From Actinomycetes bacterium (GTDB lineage: Bacteria; Actinomycetota; Actinomycetes; Propionibacteriales; Nocardioidaceae), in contig JAEWXC010000002.1 in assembly GCA_023396115.1 (NCBI GenBank), positions 62,001 through 126,000 on the forward strand: a DNA stretch of 64,000 nucleotides. The letters are read 5' to 3'. Position numbers and translations under genes: made by a program. Below are positions 8,232 to 16,079 of the stretch, piece by piece; the stretch's first letter is position 1; the number at the start of each line of letters is the position of its first letter. The notes below the pieces were generated by a model. The model did not search any database. It had not been told where the DNA came from and worked only from the letters and a program-made list of their open reading frames with translations.

Positions 8232-9650
8232 TCAGCCGACCGCGCCCTCCATCTGCAGCTCGATCAGGCGGTTGAGCTCCAGGGCGTACTCCATCGGGAG
8301 CTCCTTGGCGATCGGCTCGACGAAGCCGCGCACGATCATCGCCATCGCCTCGTCCTCGGCCATGCCGCGGCTCATCAGGTAGAAGAGCTGGTCCTCGGAG
8401 ACCTTGGAGACCGACGCCTCGTGGCCCATCTGCACGTCGTCCTCGCGGATGTCGACGTAGGGGTAGGTGTCGGAGCGGCTGATCTGGTCGACCAGCAGCG
8501 CGTCGCACAGCACGTTCGACTTGGAGCCGTGCGCGCCCTCGTTGACCTGGACCAGGCCGCGGTAGGACGAGCGGCCGCCGCCACGGGCCACCGACTTCGA
8601 CAGGATCGAGGACGACGTGTTCGGGGCGGCGTGCACCATCTTGGACCCGGTGTCCTGGTGCTGGCCCTCGCCGGCGAACGCGATGGACAGGGTCTCGCCC
8701 TTGGCGTGCTCGCCCATCAGATAGACGGCCGGGTACTTCATGGTCACCTTGGAGCCGATGTTGCCGTCGACCCACTCCATGGTCGCGCCGGCCTCGCAGA
8801 CGGCGCGCTTGGTGACCAGGTTGTACACGTTGTTCGACCAGTTCTGGATGGTCGTGTAGCGGACCCGGGCGCCCTTCTTGACGACGATCTCCACGACGGC
8901 CGAGTGCAGCGAGTCCGAGGAGTAGATCGGCGCGGTGCAGCCCTCCACGTAGTGCACGTAGGAGTCCTCGTCGGCGATGATCAGGGTCCGCTCGAACTGG
9001 CCCATGTTCTCGGTGTTGATCAGGAAGTAGGCCTGCAGCGTAATGTCAACGTGGACGCCCTTGGGCACGTAGATGAACGACCCGCCCGACCACACCGAGG
9101 TGTTCAGCGCGGAGAACTTGTTGTCACCGGTGGGGATGACGGTGCCGAAGTACTCGCGGAACAGCTCCTCGTGCTCCTTCAGCGCGGTGTCGGTGTCCAG
9201 GAACAGCACGCCCTGGGCCTCGAGGTCCTCACGGATCGAGTGGTAGACGACCTCGGACTCGTACTGCGCGGCGACACCGGCCACGAGGCGCTGCTTCTCG
9301 GCCTCGGGGATGCCGAGCTTGTCGTAGGTGTTCTTGATGTCCTCGGGCAGGTCCTCCCAGCTGGTGGCCTGCTTCTCCGAGGAGCGCACGAAGTACTTGA
9401 TGTTGTCGAAGTCGATGTCGTCGAGCTCGGCACCCCAGTGCGGCATGGGCTTGCGGTCGAAGAGCTTGAGGCCCTTCAGCCGCATGTCCAGCATCCACTG
9501 CGGCTCCGACTTCTTGCCGGAGATGTCACGCACCACGGCCTCGTTGAGGCCACGGGTGGCCGAGGCACCGGCGACGTCCGGGTCGGACCACCCGAAGTCG
9601 TAGCGACCGATGCCCTGCAGCTCGGGGTTCAGCTCTTCGATGCTCGTCAT
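8232..9650 (-). CDS. sufB: SufB Fe-S assembly scaffold subunit
   Basis: SufB, 472 aa, the main scaffold subunit on which the cluster is built with SufD and SufC. The start is MTSIEELNPELQGIGRYDFG. Conserved blocks include SVWSGGSFIYVPKGVHVDI, YVHYVEGCTAPIYSSDSLHS with the functionally important cysteine of EGCTAP, and SDTYPYVDIREDDVQMGHEA. The C-terminal FYLMSRGMAEDEAMAMIVRG is the SufB/D family tail. The ATG at 9650 overlaps the stop of sufR by four bases, so regulator and scaffold are co-translated. Confidence 0.97.
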   Translation of the reverse strand: MTSIEELNPELQGIGRYDFGWSDPDVAGASATRGLNEAVVRDISGKKSEPQWMLDMRLKGLKLFDRKPMPHWGAELDDIDFDNIKYFVRSSEKQATSWEDLPEDIKNTYDKLGIPEAEKQRLVAGVAAQYESEVVYHSIREDLEAQGVLFLDTDTALKEHEELFREYFGTVIPTGDNKFSALNTSVWSGGSFIYVPKGVHVDITLQAYFLINTENMGQFERTLIIADEDSYVHYVEGCTAPIYSSDSLHSAVVEIVVKKGARVRYTTIQNWSNNVYNLVTKRAVCEAGATMEWVDGNIGSKVTMKYPAVYLMGEHAKGETLSIAFAGEGQHQDTGSKMVHAAPNTSSSILSKSVARGGGRSSYRGLVQVNEGAHGSKSNVLCDALLVDQISRSDTYPYVDIREDDVQMGHEASVSKVSEDQLFYLMSRGMAEDEAMAMIVRGFVEPIAKELPMEYALELNRLIELQMEGAVG

Positions 9651-10336
9651 GTCGTCTTCCTGTCGGTGCTGGTGCTGTCGGGGATGCAGGTGGTGCAGAC
9701 GCCGTCGCCGTGCGCGATGGTGGCCAGACGCTGGACGTGGGTGCCCAGGACCTGGCTGATCGCTTCCGTCTCGGCCTCGCACAGCTGCGGGAACTCGTGG
9801 GCCACGTGGGCCACCGGGCAGTGCTGCTGGCACAGCTGCTCGCCCACCACGGGGAGCTCACGGACCGAGGCGGCGTAGCCCTCGGCGGTGAACACCCGGG
9901 CCAGTGCCTGGGCGGGCGAGAGCTGCGGGTCTGCGGCCCGGACCGCCTCGAAGTCGCGCTCGATGAACGCGACCCGGCGGCGGGCGAACTCGGTGACGGC
10001 CTCGGGTCCCTGGGTCTCGGCCAGGAACCGCAGCGCCTGAGTCGCGAGGTCGTCGTAGGAGTTGTCGAACAGGTCCCGGCCGGTGCTGGTCAGGCCGAAC
10101 CGCTTGGCGGGGCGGCCACGCCGGCGGGTGCCGACCGGCCGGACCTCGGTGGCCTCCACGGCCCCGATCGCCTCCAGGTGGTCCAGGTGACGGCGGACCG
10201 CGGCCGGGGTCAGGTCGAGCCGTGCCCCCAGGTCGGCGGCCGTCGAGGGACCGTTCTCGAGGATCGAGCGGGCCACGCGGTCGCGCGTGGAGGCGTCGCC
10301 CACGGGGGGCGTCGTCACCTGCGTCGCGAATTCCAC
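9647..10336 (-). CDS. sufR: SufR-like Fe-S-sensing transcriptional repressor
   Basis: First gene of the suf operon, 229 aa. The N-terminal winged helix-turn-helix (ARLDLTPAAVRRHLDHLEAI with GTRRRGRPAKRFGLT wing) is of the ArsR/DeoR-like SufR type. The C-terminal cluster-binding part has LCQQHCPVAHVAHEFPQLCE followed by GDGVCTTC, matching the cysteine set that holds the Fe-S cluster in SufR. Known members repress suf when cluster-loaded, so autoregulation is expected. Start is GTG 10336. A CACA-AG-TGTG dyad lies two bases upstream of the start, a likely operator. Confidence 0.93.
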   Translation of the reverse strand: MEFATQVTTPPVGDASTRDRVARSILENGPSTAADLGARLDLTPAAVRRHLDHLEAIGAVEATEVRPVGTRRRGRPAKRFGLTSTGRDLFDNSYDDLATQALRFLAETQGPEAVTEFARRRVAFIERDFEAVRAADPQLSPAQALARVFTAEGYAASVRELPVVGEQLCQQHCPVAHVAHEFPQLCEAETEAISQVLGTHVQRLATIAHGDGVCTTCIPDSTSTDRKTT

Positions 10337-10338
10337 AA

Positions 10339-10348
10339 CACAAGTGTG
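10339..10348. promoter_or_regulatory. Candidate SufR operator over the suf transcription start
   Basis: Dyad CACAAGTGTG lies two bases upstream of the sufR GTG, where the -10 or transcription start of a short-leader mRNA would be. The position suits an autorepressor; the sequence has not been matched to a verified SufR site. Confidence 0.4.
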
Positions 10349-10374
10349 ACGTTAATGAGGAACCGCTTCAACGA

Positions 10375-10386
10375 AGGTGAACCTAA
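10375..10386 (-). promoter_or_regulatory. Candidate iron-box (DtxR/IdeR-like) half site upstream of sufR
   Basis: Minus strand reads TTAGGTTCACCT. The first seven bases equal the left half of the IdeR/DtxR consensus TTAGGTTAG; the right half is degenerate, although AGGT/ACCT still forms a dyad. Iron control of suf would make sense but the match is partial. Confidence 0.25.
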
Positions 10387-10477
10387 CCCCACGACTGCCG
10401 GGTGAGTCACGTCACCCGACGAGCCCCGCAACCCCGCGGCAGCGCACGCTCCGACACCCTCCCGGGCCCGTGCACGC

Positions 10478-11008
10478 TCAGTGCGCGCCACAGCCCCCGT
10501 CGAAGCAGCAGTGCTCGTGCTCCGGGTCGTGCCACAGGGCCTCGACGACCGGCAACGCCGCAACGTCGGGGATCCCACCCAACGGCACGAACCGGTCGTC
10601 CACCTCCCAGAGCCACCCGCCTCCCGGCACCGGCACGTGCAACTCGAGGGCGGACACCGGTGGCCGACCCGGGACCCGGTACATCTCGTTGGCGGTCCGC
10701 AACAGCCGCGAGTCGGGCACGCCGCTCAGCAGCATGTCGAGTCCGTCGGCCAAGCCCCGGACCACACACGGCTCCTCGAAGCGCTGCACGCCGTCGCGGA
10801 CCCGGTACGCGAGCTCGTTCAGCAGGGACGCCGCGGCCATGGTCGCGCCCGGAGCGAGGCCGCGCATGATCAACTCCGGGTGACCCTCCCGGGCGGCGAG
10901 CCCGACGGTGTAGGCGTGCCCCACCCCGGCGACCTCGTCGTGCAGGACGGCCACGCCCTGGGTGGCGATGATGTGACGGACGCGGTCGAAGTTTCCCCGT
11001 GAGCTCAT
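10478..11008 (-). CDS. DUF4262 domain protein with cysteine/histidine tail
   Basis: 176-aa protein of unknown function. The N-terminal half has GVAVLHDEVAGVGHAYTVGL and HPELIMRGLAP, the hallmark of DUF4262. The C-terminus PEHEHCCFDGGCGAH is rich in Cys and His and could bind a metal. No signal peptide or membrane segment. It stands alone, divergent from the ABC exporter operon and convergent with nothing close; the suf operon starts about 140 bases past its stop. The start ATG 11008 was chosen because the longer frame upstream lies inside the divergent ABC gene. Confidence 0.75.
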   Translation of the reverse strand: MSSRGNFDRVRHIIATQGVAVLHDEVAGVGHAYTVGLAAREGHPELIMRGLAPGATMAAASLLNELAYRVRDGVQRFEEPCVVRGLADGLDMLLSGVPDSRLLRTANEMYRVPGRPPVSALELHVPVPGGGWLWEVDDRFVPLGGIPDVAALPVVEALWHDPEHEHCCFDGGCGAH

Positions 11009-11140
11009 GCCCGGAGGGTCTCCTGCACCCCCGACACAACTCGTGGACCGACATCCACCGCGCTCGCCCACAGCCGTGCGCTGCGCCACGCGTGGCTGGC
11101 CCCGGAGCGCCCCGACGGCCTCCGACGCCCGGCCGCTTCC

Positions 11141-11146
11141 TAGACT
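11141..11146 (+). promoter_or_regulatory. -10 element of a leaderless promoter for the ABC exporter/ctaA operon
   Basis: TAGACT sits exactly at -12 to -7 before the GTG at 11153, and no ribosome binding site precedes the start. No clear -35 is seen, which is common for such promoters. Confidence 0.55.
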
Positions 11147-11152
11147 GACGCG

Positions 11153-12085
11153 GTGCCCGGAACCTCCCCCGCCGTCGTCGTCGACGACCTCGTGATGGCC
11201 TACGGCGACAAACGCGCGGTCGACGGTCTGAGCCTGAGCGTGCCCAGCGGCACGATCACCGCCGTCCTGGGACCCAACGGGGCGGGCAAGACCACCACCC
11301 TGGAGACCTGCGAGGGCTACCGCCGCCCGTCCTCCGGTTCCGTCCGGGTGCTGGGCCTGGACCCGGTGGCCGACCGGGCCGCCCTGCTCCCCCGGATCGG
11401 TGTGATGCTGCAGTCCGGGGGCGCCTGGAGCGGGGTGCGCGCGGTCGAGATGCTCCGGCACGTTGCGAAGCTGCACGCCCACCCGCTGGACGTCGACGCC
11501 CTGGTCGAGCGGATCGGTCTCACCGACGCCGGCCGCACCCCGTACCGCAGGCTCTCCGGCGGCCAGCAGCAGCGGCTCGCGCTGGCGATGGCCGTGGTGG
11601 GCCGTCCCGAGCTGGTCTTCGTCGACGAGCCCACCGCGGGCATGGATCCGCAGGCCCGGCGCAACACCTGGGACCTGCTGCGGGAGCTGCGCTCCAGCGG
11701 GGTCACCGTGGTGCTGACCACGCACTACCTGGACGAGGCCGAACAGCTCGCTGACCTGGTCCACATCATCGACCACGGCCGCCTGATCGCCTCCGGCTCG
11801 CCCGACGAGCTGACCCGCGGCGGCCAGCAGGCCACGATCCGGATCACCGTGCCCGCGGCACTCCCCCCGGCGGCGCTGGAGGACCTGCGCGCCGTGCTCG
11901 GCGCCCTGGACGTGCACTCCCCGGACCCGCGCAGCGTGGTGGCCACCGCCCCGGCCGACTCCTCCACCCTGGCCCGCGTGGCCGGCTGGTGCGACCGCCA
12001 CGACGTCACGCCCGAGGCCCTCTCGCTGGGCACCCAGTCCCTGGAGGACGTCTTCCTCGAGCTGACCGGACGGGAGCTGGCATGA
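11153..12085 (+). CDS. ABC transporter ATP-binding protein
   Basis: 310-aa ATPase of an ABC-2 exporter. Walker A GPNGAGKTTTLETCEGYRRP, signature RRLSGGQQQRLALAMAVVG, Walker B LVFVDEPTAGMDP, then the H-loop TTHYLDEAEQLADLVHIID. The last 90 residues (SLGTQSLEDVFLELTGREL) are the exporter-type C-terminal extension. It is the first gene of a run ABC-ATPase/permease/ctaA, each overlapping or nearly overlapping the next. That neighbourhood, ahead of heme A synthase, is conserved in many actinobacteria, so a role in respiration or heme handling is possible but unproven. Confidence 0.92.
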   Translation: MPGTSPAVVVDDLVMAYGDKRAVDGLSLSVPSGTITAVLGPNGAGKTTTLETCEGYRRPSSGSVRVLGLDPVADRAALLPRIGVMLQSGGAWSGVRAVEMLRHVAKLHAHPLDVDALVERIGLTDAGRTPYRRLSGGQQQRLALAMAVVGRPELVFVDEPTAGMDPQARRNTWDLLRELRSSGVTVVLTTHYLDEAEQLADLVHIIDHGRLIASGSPDELTRGGQQATIRITVPAALPPAALEDLRAVLGALDVHSPDPRSVVATAPADSSTLARVAGWCDRHDVTPEALSLGTQSLEDVFLELTGRELA

Positions 12086-12852
12086 GCCTCGACCTGACCC
12101 CGCGCCCCGGTGCGGCCCCGCTGGCCCGGCAGGTGCTCGCCCAGGCCTCGATGGAGGCGCGGCTGATGCTGCGCAACGGCGAGCAGCTGCTCGTCGCCGT
12201 CGTGGTCCCGGTGCTGGTGCTGGTGGGCGGCGTGCTCGCCGCGGACCAGCTCGACCTGGACTGGTCCCGCCCCGCCGTCGACATCCTCACCCCCGGCGCC
12301 CTCGCCCTGGCGGTCATGTCGAGCGCGTTCACCTCGGTGGCCATCGCCACCGGGTTCGAACGGCGCTACGGCGTGATCAAGCGGCTCGGCGCCTCCCCGT
12401 TGACGCGCACCGGCCTGCTCCTGGGCAAGGTCACCGCCCTGGTCTGGGTGCAGGTCGTCCAACTGGTCGTGATCAGCGCCGTGGGGCTCGCCCTGGGCTG
12501 GCAGCCGCACGGGTGGGACTCGCTGCTCCCGGCCGTGGCCGCCTGGGTGCTGGGCACCGCCGCGTTCGCCTCGCTGGGGCTCCTGGTCGCCGGCACCCTG
12601 CGTGCCGAGGCCACCCTGGCGGTGGCGAACCTCGTCTACCTGCTGCTGATGGCCGGCGGCGCCGTGGTGATCCCCGCGTCGAGCTACGGCGTGATGGAGC
12701 ACCCCATCCACTACCTGCCCAGCGGCGCCGTCGGGGAGGCGTTCCGGGACGCCACCCTGCACGGCGTGCTGTCTTGGCGGGACCTGTCCGGACTGCTGCT
12801 CTGGACGCTCGTGGGTGGTTTCCTGACCTCGAAGACCTTCCGCTGGGAGTGA
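12082..12852 (+). CDS. ABC-2 type transporter permease
   Basis: 256-aa integral membrane protein with about six hydrophobic segments, for example LLVAVVVPVLVLVGGVLAA near residue 40 and VQVVQLVVISAVGLALG near 120. GFERRYGVIKRLGASPLTR is the cytoplasmic loop typical of drug-type ABC-2 permeases. ATG at 12082 overlaps the ATPase stop (ATGA), so it is the cognate membrane partner. The gene ends a few bases from the ctaA start. Confidence 0.9.
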   Translation: MSLDLTPRPGAAPLARQVLAQASMEARLMLRNGEQLLVAVVVPVLVLVGGVLAADQLDLDWSRPAVDILTPGALALAVMSSAFTSVAIATGFERRYGVIKRLGASPLTRTGLLLGKVTALVWVQVVQLVVISAVGLALGWQPHGWDSLLPAVAAWVLGTAAFASLGLLVAGTLRAEATLAVANLVYLLLMAGGAVVIPASSYGVMEHPIHYLPSGAVGEAFRDATLHGVLSWRDLSGLLLWTLVGGFLTSKTFRWE

Positions 12853-12854
12853 GC

Positions 12855-13811
12855 GTGTCCGAACCGAGTCTGCTGCACCGCCTCCGGGAGTTCGTCGACC
12901 CGCTCGCCACCCGACTGGCCCCGAACCTGTGGGGCTGGTCGCTGGCCAGCACCGTGGCCAACATCCTCATCGTGGTCACCGGTGCCGCGGTGCGGCTGAC
13001 CGGGTCCGGCCTGGGCTGCCCGACCTGGCCCAAGTGCACCGAGGAGTCCTTCGTCACCCACCCGAGCATGGGCATCCACGGGGCCATCGAGTTCGGCAAC
13101 CGAATGCTCACCTACGTCCTGGTCGTCATCGCGATCGGGTGCTTCCTGGCCGCGCTGGGCGCCCGGGACCGCCGTGCCGTGCGGTTGTCGGTCTGGGTGG
13201 CGCTGGGCATCCCGCTGCAGGCGGTGATCGGCGGCATCACCGTGCTCACCGACCTCAACCCGTGGGTCGTGGGCCTGCACTTCATGGCCTCGATGCTCAT
13301 CGTCATGGTCTGCGTGGCCCTGCTGGACCACCAGCGCTCCCCCAGCCGTCCGGCGGCCGGCGGTGCGCGGCGAGGCCTCGCCCAGGCCCTCTTCGGCTGG
13401 GGCTGGGTGGTGCTGTACCTCGGCGTGGTCGTGACCGGCGCCGGCCCGCACGCCGGTGACGAGAAGGCCAAGCGCAACGGGCTCGACCCGGAGACCATCT
13501 CCTACCTGCACGGCGCCAGCGTCGTCGTGCTGGTCCTGCTCACCGTGGGCCTGCTCGTGGTGGCCCGTCGCGCCGGCGACCGCTGGCTCACCGCGGCGAC
13601 CGGCGCGGTGCTGACGCTCGAACTGGTGCAGGGCATCGTCGGGTGGACGCAGTTCCTCACCGACCTGCCGGTGGCCCTGGTGGCGCTGCACATGCTGCTG
13701 GCCAGCCTGCTGGCTGCCGGGTTCGCGCGGGTCTGGTTGGCGGTCCGCCCGCACACCGCCACGCACACCGAGGCTGGTCGGCTGCTGACCCGGGTGATGG
13801 GCCAGCACTGA
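12855..13811 (+). CDS. ctaA: CtaA/COX15 heme A synthase
   Basis: Integral membrane monooxygenase that converts heme O to heme A for cytochrome aa3 oxidase; about 318 aa with roughly eight membrane segments. VVTGAAVRLTGSGLGCPTWP near residue 40 is the family signature with the periplasmic-side cysteine. Four histidines that can ligate heme lie in GIHGAIEFGNR, VVGLHFMAS, SYLHGASVV and VALHMLLAS. Two GTG starts are possible: 12849, overlapping the permease stop (GTGA), and 12855, preceded by GGGAG at five bases; I used 12855. CtaB, making its substrate, is encoded 1.1 kb away on the other strand. Confidence 0.93.
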   Translation: MSEPSLLHRLREFVDPLATRLAPNLWGWSLASTVANILIVVTGAAVRLTGSGLGCPTWPKCTEESFVTHPSMGIHGAIEFGNRMLTYVLVVIAIGCFLAALGARDRRAVRLSVWVALGIPLQAVIGGITVLTDLNPWVVGLHFMASMLIVMVCVALLDHQRSPSRPAAGGARRGLAQALFGWGWVVLYLGVVVTGAGPHAGDEKAKRNGLDPETISYLHGASVVVLVLLTVGLLVVARRAGDRWLTAATGAVLTLELVQGIVGWTQFLTDLPVALVALHMLLASLLAAGFARVWLAVRPHTATHTEAGRLLTRVMGQH

Positions 13812-13872
13812 CCCCCGGCGGGGCCCGGCAGGACGCCGGGAACCGGCCACGCACCGGCCACGTCCCACGGAC

Positions 13873-14874
13873 ATGACCAGTCGTCTCGTCGCGCTCGCCC
13901 TCGTCCCGCTGCTGCTCGGTGCGTGCTCGACCGACCGCAGTGACCCCGCGGGTGTCGAGCCGCAGTCAACCGGGTCGACTGGTTCCTCCCCCACGTCCCC
14001 CGCCGCCACCGAGGCCACGGCGGCGTGCCCTGCCCACTCGGAGCTCCCGGGCCGCGTCGGGAGGATGAAGCGTCCGCAGGTCGAACTGGTCACCGGCCAG
14101 GGCTGCCGGGTCCGCCTGGACGCGTGGACCTGGTGCGGGGACGGCGGCTGCGTGGACGGGTTCTACGACGAGGACGCACTTCCGGTCATCACCGACGACG
14201 TGGTCGCTGAGGACGCACTTCCGGTCATCACCGACGACGTGGTCGCCGTGGATGCCGGTGAAGCCGGCTGGAGCTTCCAGGTGCAGCACCTGTTCGGGCC
14301 CGAGCGCCGCTGCCGGCGCACGATGAGCATGACCACGCCCGAGACCACCGACCAGCCGGTCCGTCTGGACCTGGCCGGCCCGCCGGGCAGCCGGGTGGTG
14401 ACCCTGTTCGGGAACGACCCCGACGGCGGGGACGCCATCTACGCGTTCCGGTGGGACACCGCCACCGGGGGCAGCTATCCCGATGCCGCGAGCGGCGACG
14501 CCACGGTGCTGGCCGACCAGGACGGTGAACTGGCCTCCTACGGCGTGGAGGTGGGGGTCCGTGACCTGGCCGAGCAGCCCGCCCGGGCGACCGCGACCGT
14601 CACGGTCACCGACCGGACCGGGCGGGAGGTCAAGATCCCGGTGCGCCGCAGGAAGCAGTGCCACGACCGTGGGGTGGTCGCGTTCACCGCGCCCGAGGAC
14701 GCCGCGGCCGCCGCGACACGACTGGGGCCGGGGCCCTTCACCTACACCGTCGACCTGCGTCTGGGCGGCACGCGGTACACCGGCACCGGGGTGTGGCCGC
14801 GGGACACCAACGAGGAGATCGCGCCCGGCATCCCGCTCAGCTGGACCCCGGCACTGCCGGTGTGGCAGGGCTAG
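13873..14874 (+). CDS. Secreted lipoprotein of unknown function with an internal tandem duplication
   Basis: 333-aa predicted lipoprotein: signal peptide MTSRLVALALVPLLLGAC with lipobox LGAC, then a Ser/Thr/Pro-rich linker. I do not recognise the mature domain; it is beta-rich in appearance (for example PARATATVTVTDRTGREV) with a few cysteines. A 13-residue unit, EDALPVITDDVVA, occurs twice in tandem near residue 100. At the DNA level this is a 39-base direct repeat with one mismatch. The gene lies between ctaA and ctaB but has weak linkage to either (61-base gap, no strong ribosome binding site). Confidence 0.75.
   Translation: MTSRLVALALVPLLLGACSTDRSDPAGVEPQSTGSTGSSPTSPAATEATAACPAHSELPGRVGRMKRPQVELVTGQGCRVRLDAWTWCGDGGCVDGFYDEDALPVITDDVVAEDALPVITDDVVAVDAGEAGWSFQVQHLFGPERRCRRTMSMTTPETTDQPVRLDLAGPPGSRVVTLFGNDPDGGDAIYAFRWDTATGGSYPDAASGDATVLADQDGELASYGVEVGVRDLAEQPARATATVTVTDRTGREVKIPVRRRKQCHDRGVVAFTAPEDAAAAATRLGPGPFTYTVDLRLGGTRYTGTGVWPRDTNEEIAPGIPLSWTPALPVWQG
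14170..14247 (+). repeat. 39-base in-frame tandem duplication inside the lipoprotein gene
   Basis: Units 14170-14208 and 14209-14247 differ at the last base only (a synonymous Ala codon). The frame is kept, adding 13 residues. Near identity suggests a recent slippage or duplication event. Confidence 0.95.
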
Positions 14875-14920
14875 CAGCCGGGCCGGCCGGCGGTGGTCCC
14901 GACGGCGGGGCCGCTACCCT

Positions 14921-14938
14921 CGCTGACCGGCGTCAGCG
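14921..14938. terminator. Hairpin between convergent lipoprotein gene and ctaB
   Basis: CGCTGAC/GTCAGCG stem with a four-base loop, 12 bases after the ctaB stop and 47 after the lipoprotein stop. It probably serves both strands; no U-run. Confidence 0.4.
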
Positions 14939-14949
14939 GTGGGAGTGGG

Positions 14950-15903
14950 TCAGCGCTGCAGCAGCGGGTCGACGGCGACGCAGAGGAACAGCACCGTCAG
15001 GTACAGGTTCGAGGCGTGGAACAGGCGCATCGGGTTCATCTCCCCCAGCGCGGTGAACCGCTTGGTGCGGCCCAGCATCTTGTGCGCCTCGACCAGGAAG
15101 ATCGCGCCCAGCACGCCGGCCGCGACCGGGTAGAACAGCGTGGTGTCAGCCACCGGCCACAGCAGCAGCGACGTGGCGACCATCACCCACGAGTAGGCCA
15201 CGATCTGCCGGGCCACCACGGGGGCCGGCTGCAGCACCGGCAGCATCGGGACGTCGACGTTCGCGTAGTCCTCGCGGTACCGGATGGCCAGCGCCCAGGT
15301 GTGCGGCGGGGTCCAGAAGAAGACCACCATGAAGAGCACGAACGGCTCCCACGCCAACGACCCGGTGACCGCGGTCCAGCCGATCATCGTCGGGAAGCAG
15401 CCGGCGATGCCGCCCCACACGATGTTCTGGGCGGTGCGCCGCTTGAGCAGCATCGTGTAGACGAAGACGTAGAACGCGATCGCCAGGGCGGACAGGCCCG
15501 AGGAGAGCCAGTTCACGCCCAGGCCGAGCACCAGGGTGGCGCCGATCGCCAGCACCGTGGCGAAGACCAGCGCGGAGCGCTGGGTGACCACGTGCCGCGG
15601 CAGCGCGCGGCGACGGGTGCGGCGCATCTGCTCGTCGATGTCGGCGTCGTAGACGCAGTTGTAGGCGCTGGCGGCACCGGCGCTCAGGGAGCCACCGATC
15701 ACCGTCCACACCACGTCCATCAGGTCCGGCACACCGCGGGCGGCGTAGAACATCACCGGGACGGTGGTGAGCAGCAGCAGCTCCAGCACCCGCGGCTTGG
15801 TGAGACCGACGTAGGCGGCGACCACGTCCTTGAAGGTCGGCGGCCCGTCCGGAGCGTCTCGCTCCGTCTTGGCATGCTGGGCCGACTCGTCGACGTGCGT
15901 CAC
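14950..15903 (-). CDS. ctaB: CtaB/CyoE protoheme IX farnesyltransferase (heme O synthase)
   Basis: UbiA-family prenyltransferase, about 317 aa with eight or nine membrane helices, adding a farnesyl group to heme B. The first Asp-rich motif is NCVYDADIDEQMRRT, followed by TRRRALP; the second is YREDYANVDVPMLP. GLTKPRVLELLLLTTVP opens the first helix. I chose GTG 15903, which has GAGG five bases upstream; a longer form from GTG 15942 is possible. The gene is divergent from tkt, an arrangement common in actinobacteria. Confidence 0.93.
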   Translation of the reverse strand: MTHVDESAQHAKTERDAPDGPPTFKDVVAAYVGLTKPRVLELLLLTTVPVMFYAARGVPDLMDVVWTVIGGSLSAGAASAYNCVYDADIDEQMRRTRRRALPRHVVTQRSALVFATVLAIGATLVLGLGVNWLSSGLSALAIAFYVFVYTMLLKRRTAQNIVWGGIAGCFPTMIGWTAVTGSLAWEPFVLFMVVFFWTPPHTWALAIRYREDYANVDVPMLPVLQPAPVVARQIVAYSWVMVATSLLLWPVADTTLFYPVAAGVLGAIFLVEAHKMLGRTKRFTALGEMNPMRLFHASNLYLTVLFLCVAVDPLLQR

Positions 15904-15966
15904 GTGAACCTCGTGTGGAAGGGGAACCGCTGGTACGGGCACCCGCCACGGGCCGGTGCGACATCG

Positions 15967-15972
15967 AGTCTA
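15967..15972 (-). promoter_or_regulatory. Candidate -10 for ctaB
   Basis: Minus strand TAGACT, about 64 bases upstream of the chosen ctaB start. No good -35 seen. Confidence 0.35.
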
Positions 15973-15986
15973 CCGCCCGCACACAG

Positions 15987-15992
15987 TAGGCT
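15987..15992 (+). promoter_or_regulatory. Candidate -10 for the tkt operon
   Basis: TAGGCT lies 87 bases upstream of the tkt GTG in the tkt/ctaB divergent region, back to back with the ctaB candidate. Confidence 0.35.
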
Positions 15993-16079
15993 CGGACTCG
16001 CCTGTGCCCCAGCGGTCCACCCCGTGGCGTGCCTCCGTGCGCCGTCGACCGCGACCGACATCCCGAGAGGATCCCCTGA

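Noticed and set aside
10339..10348. Link between the suf dyad CACAAGTGTG and the repeat core CACAAGTGCCCGG.
   Set aside because: Only eight bases are shared and the contexts differ; probably chance.
13812..13872. Promoter or hairpin before the lipoprotein gene.
   Set aside because: GC-rich words repeat but no clear -10, dyad or ribosome binding site could be defended.
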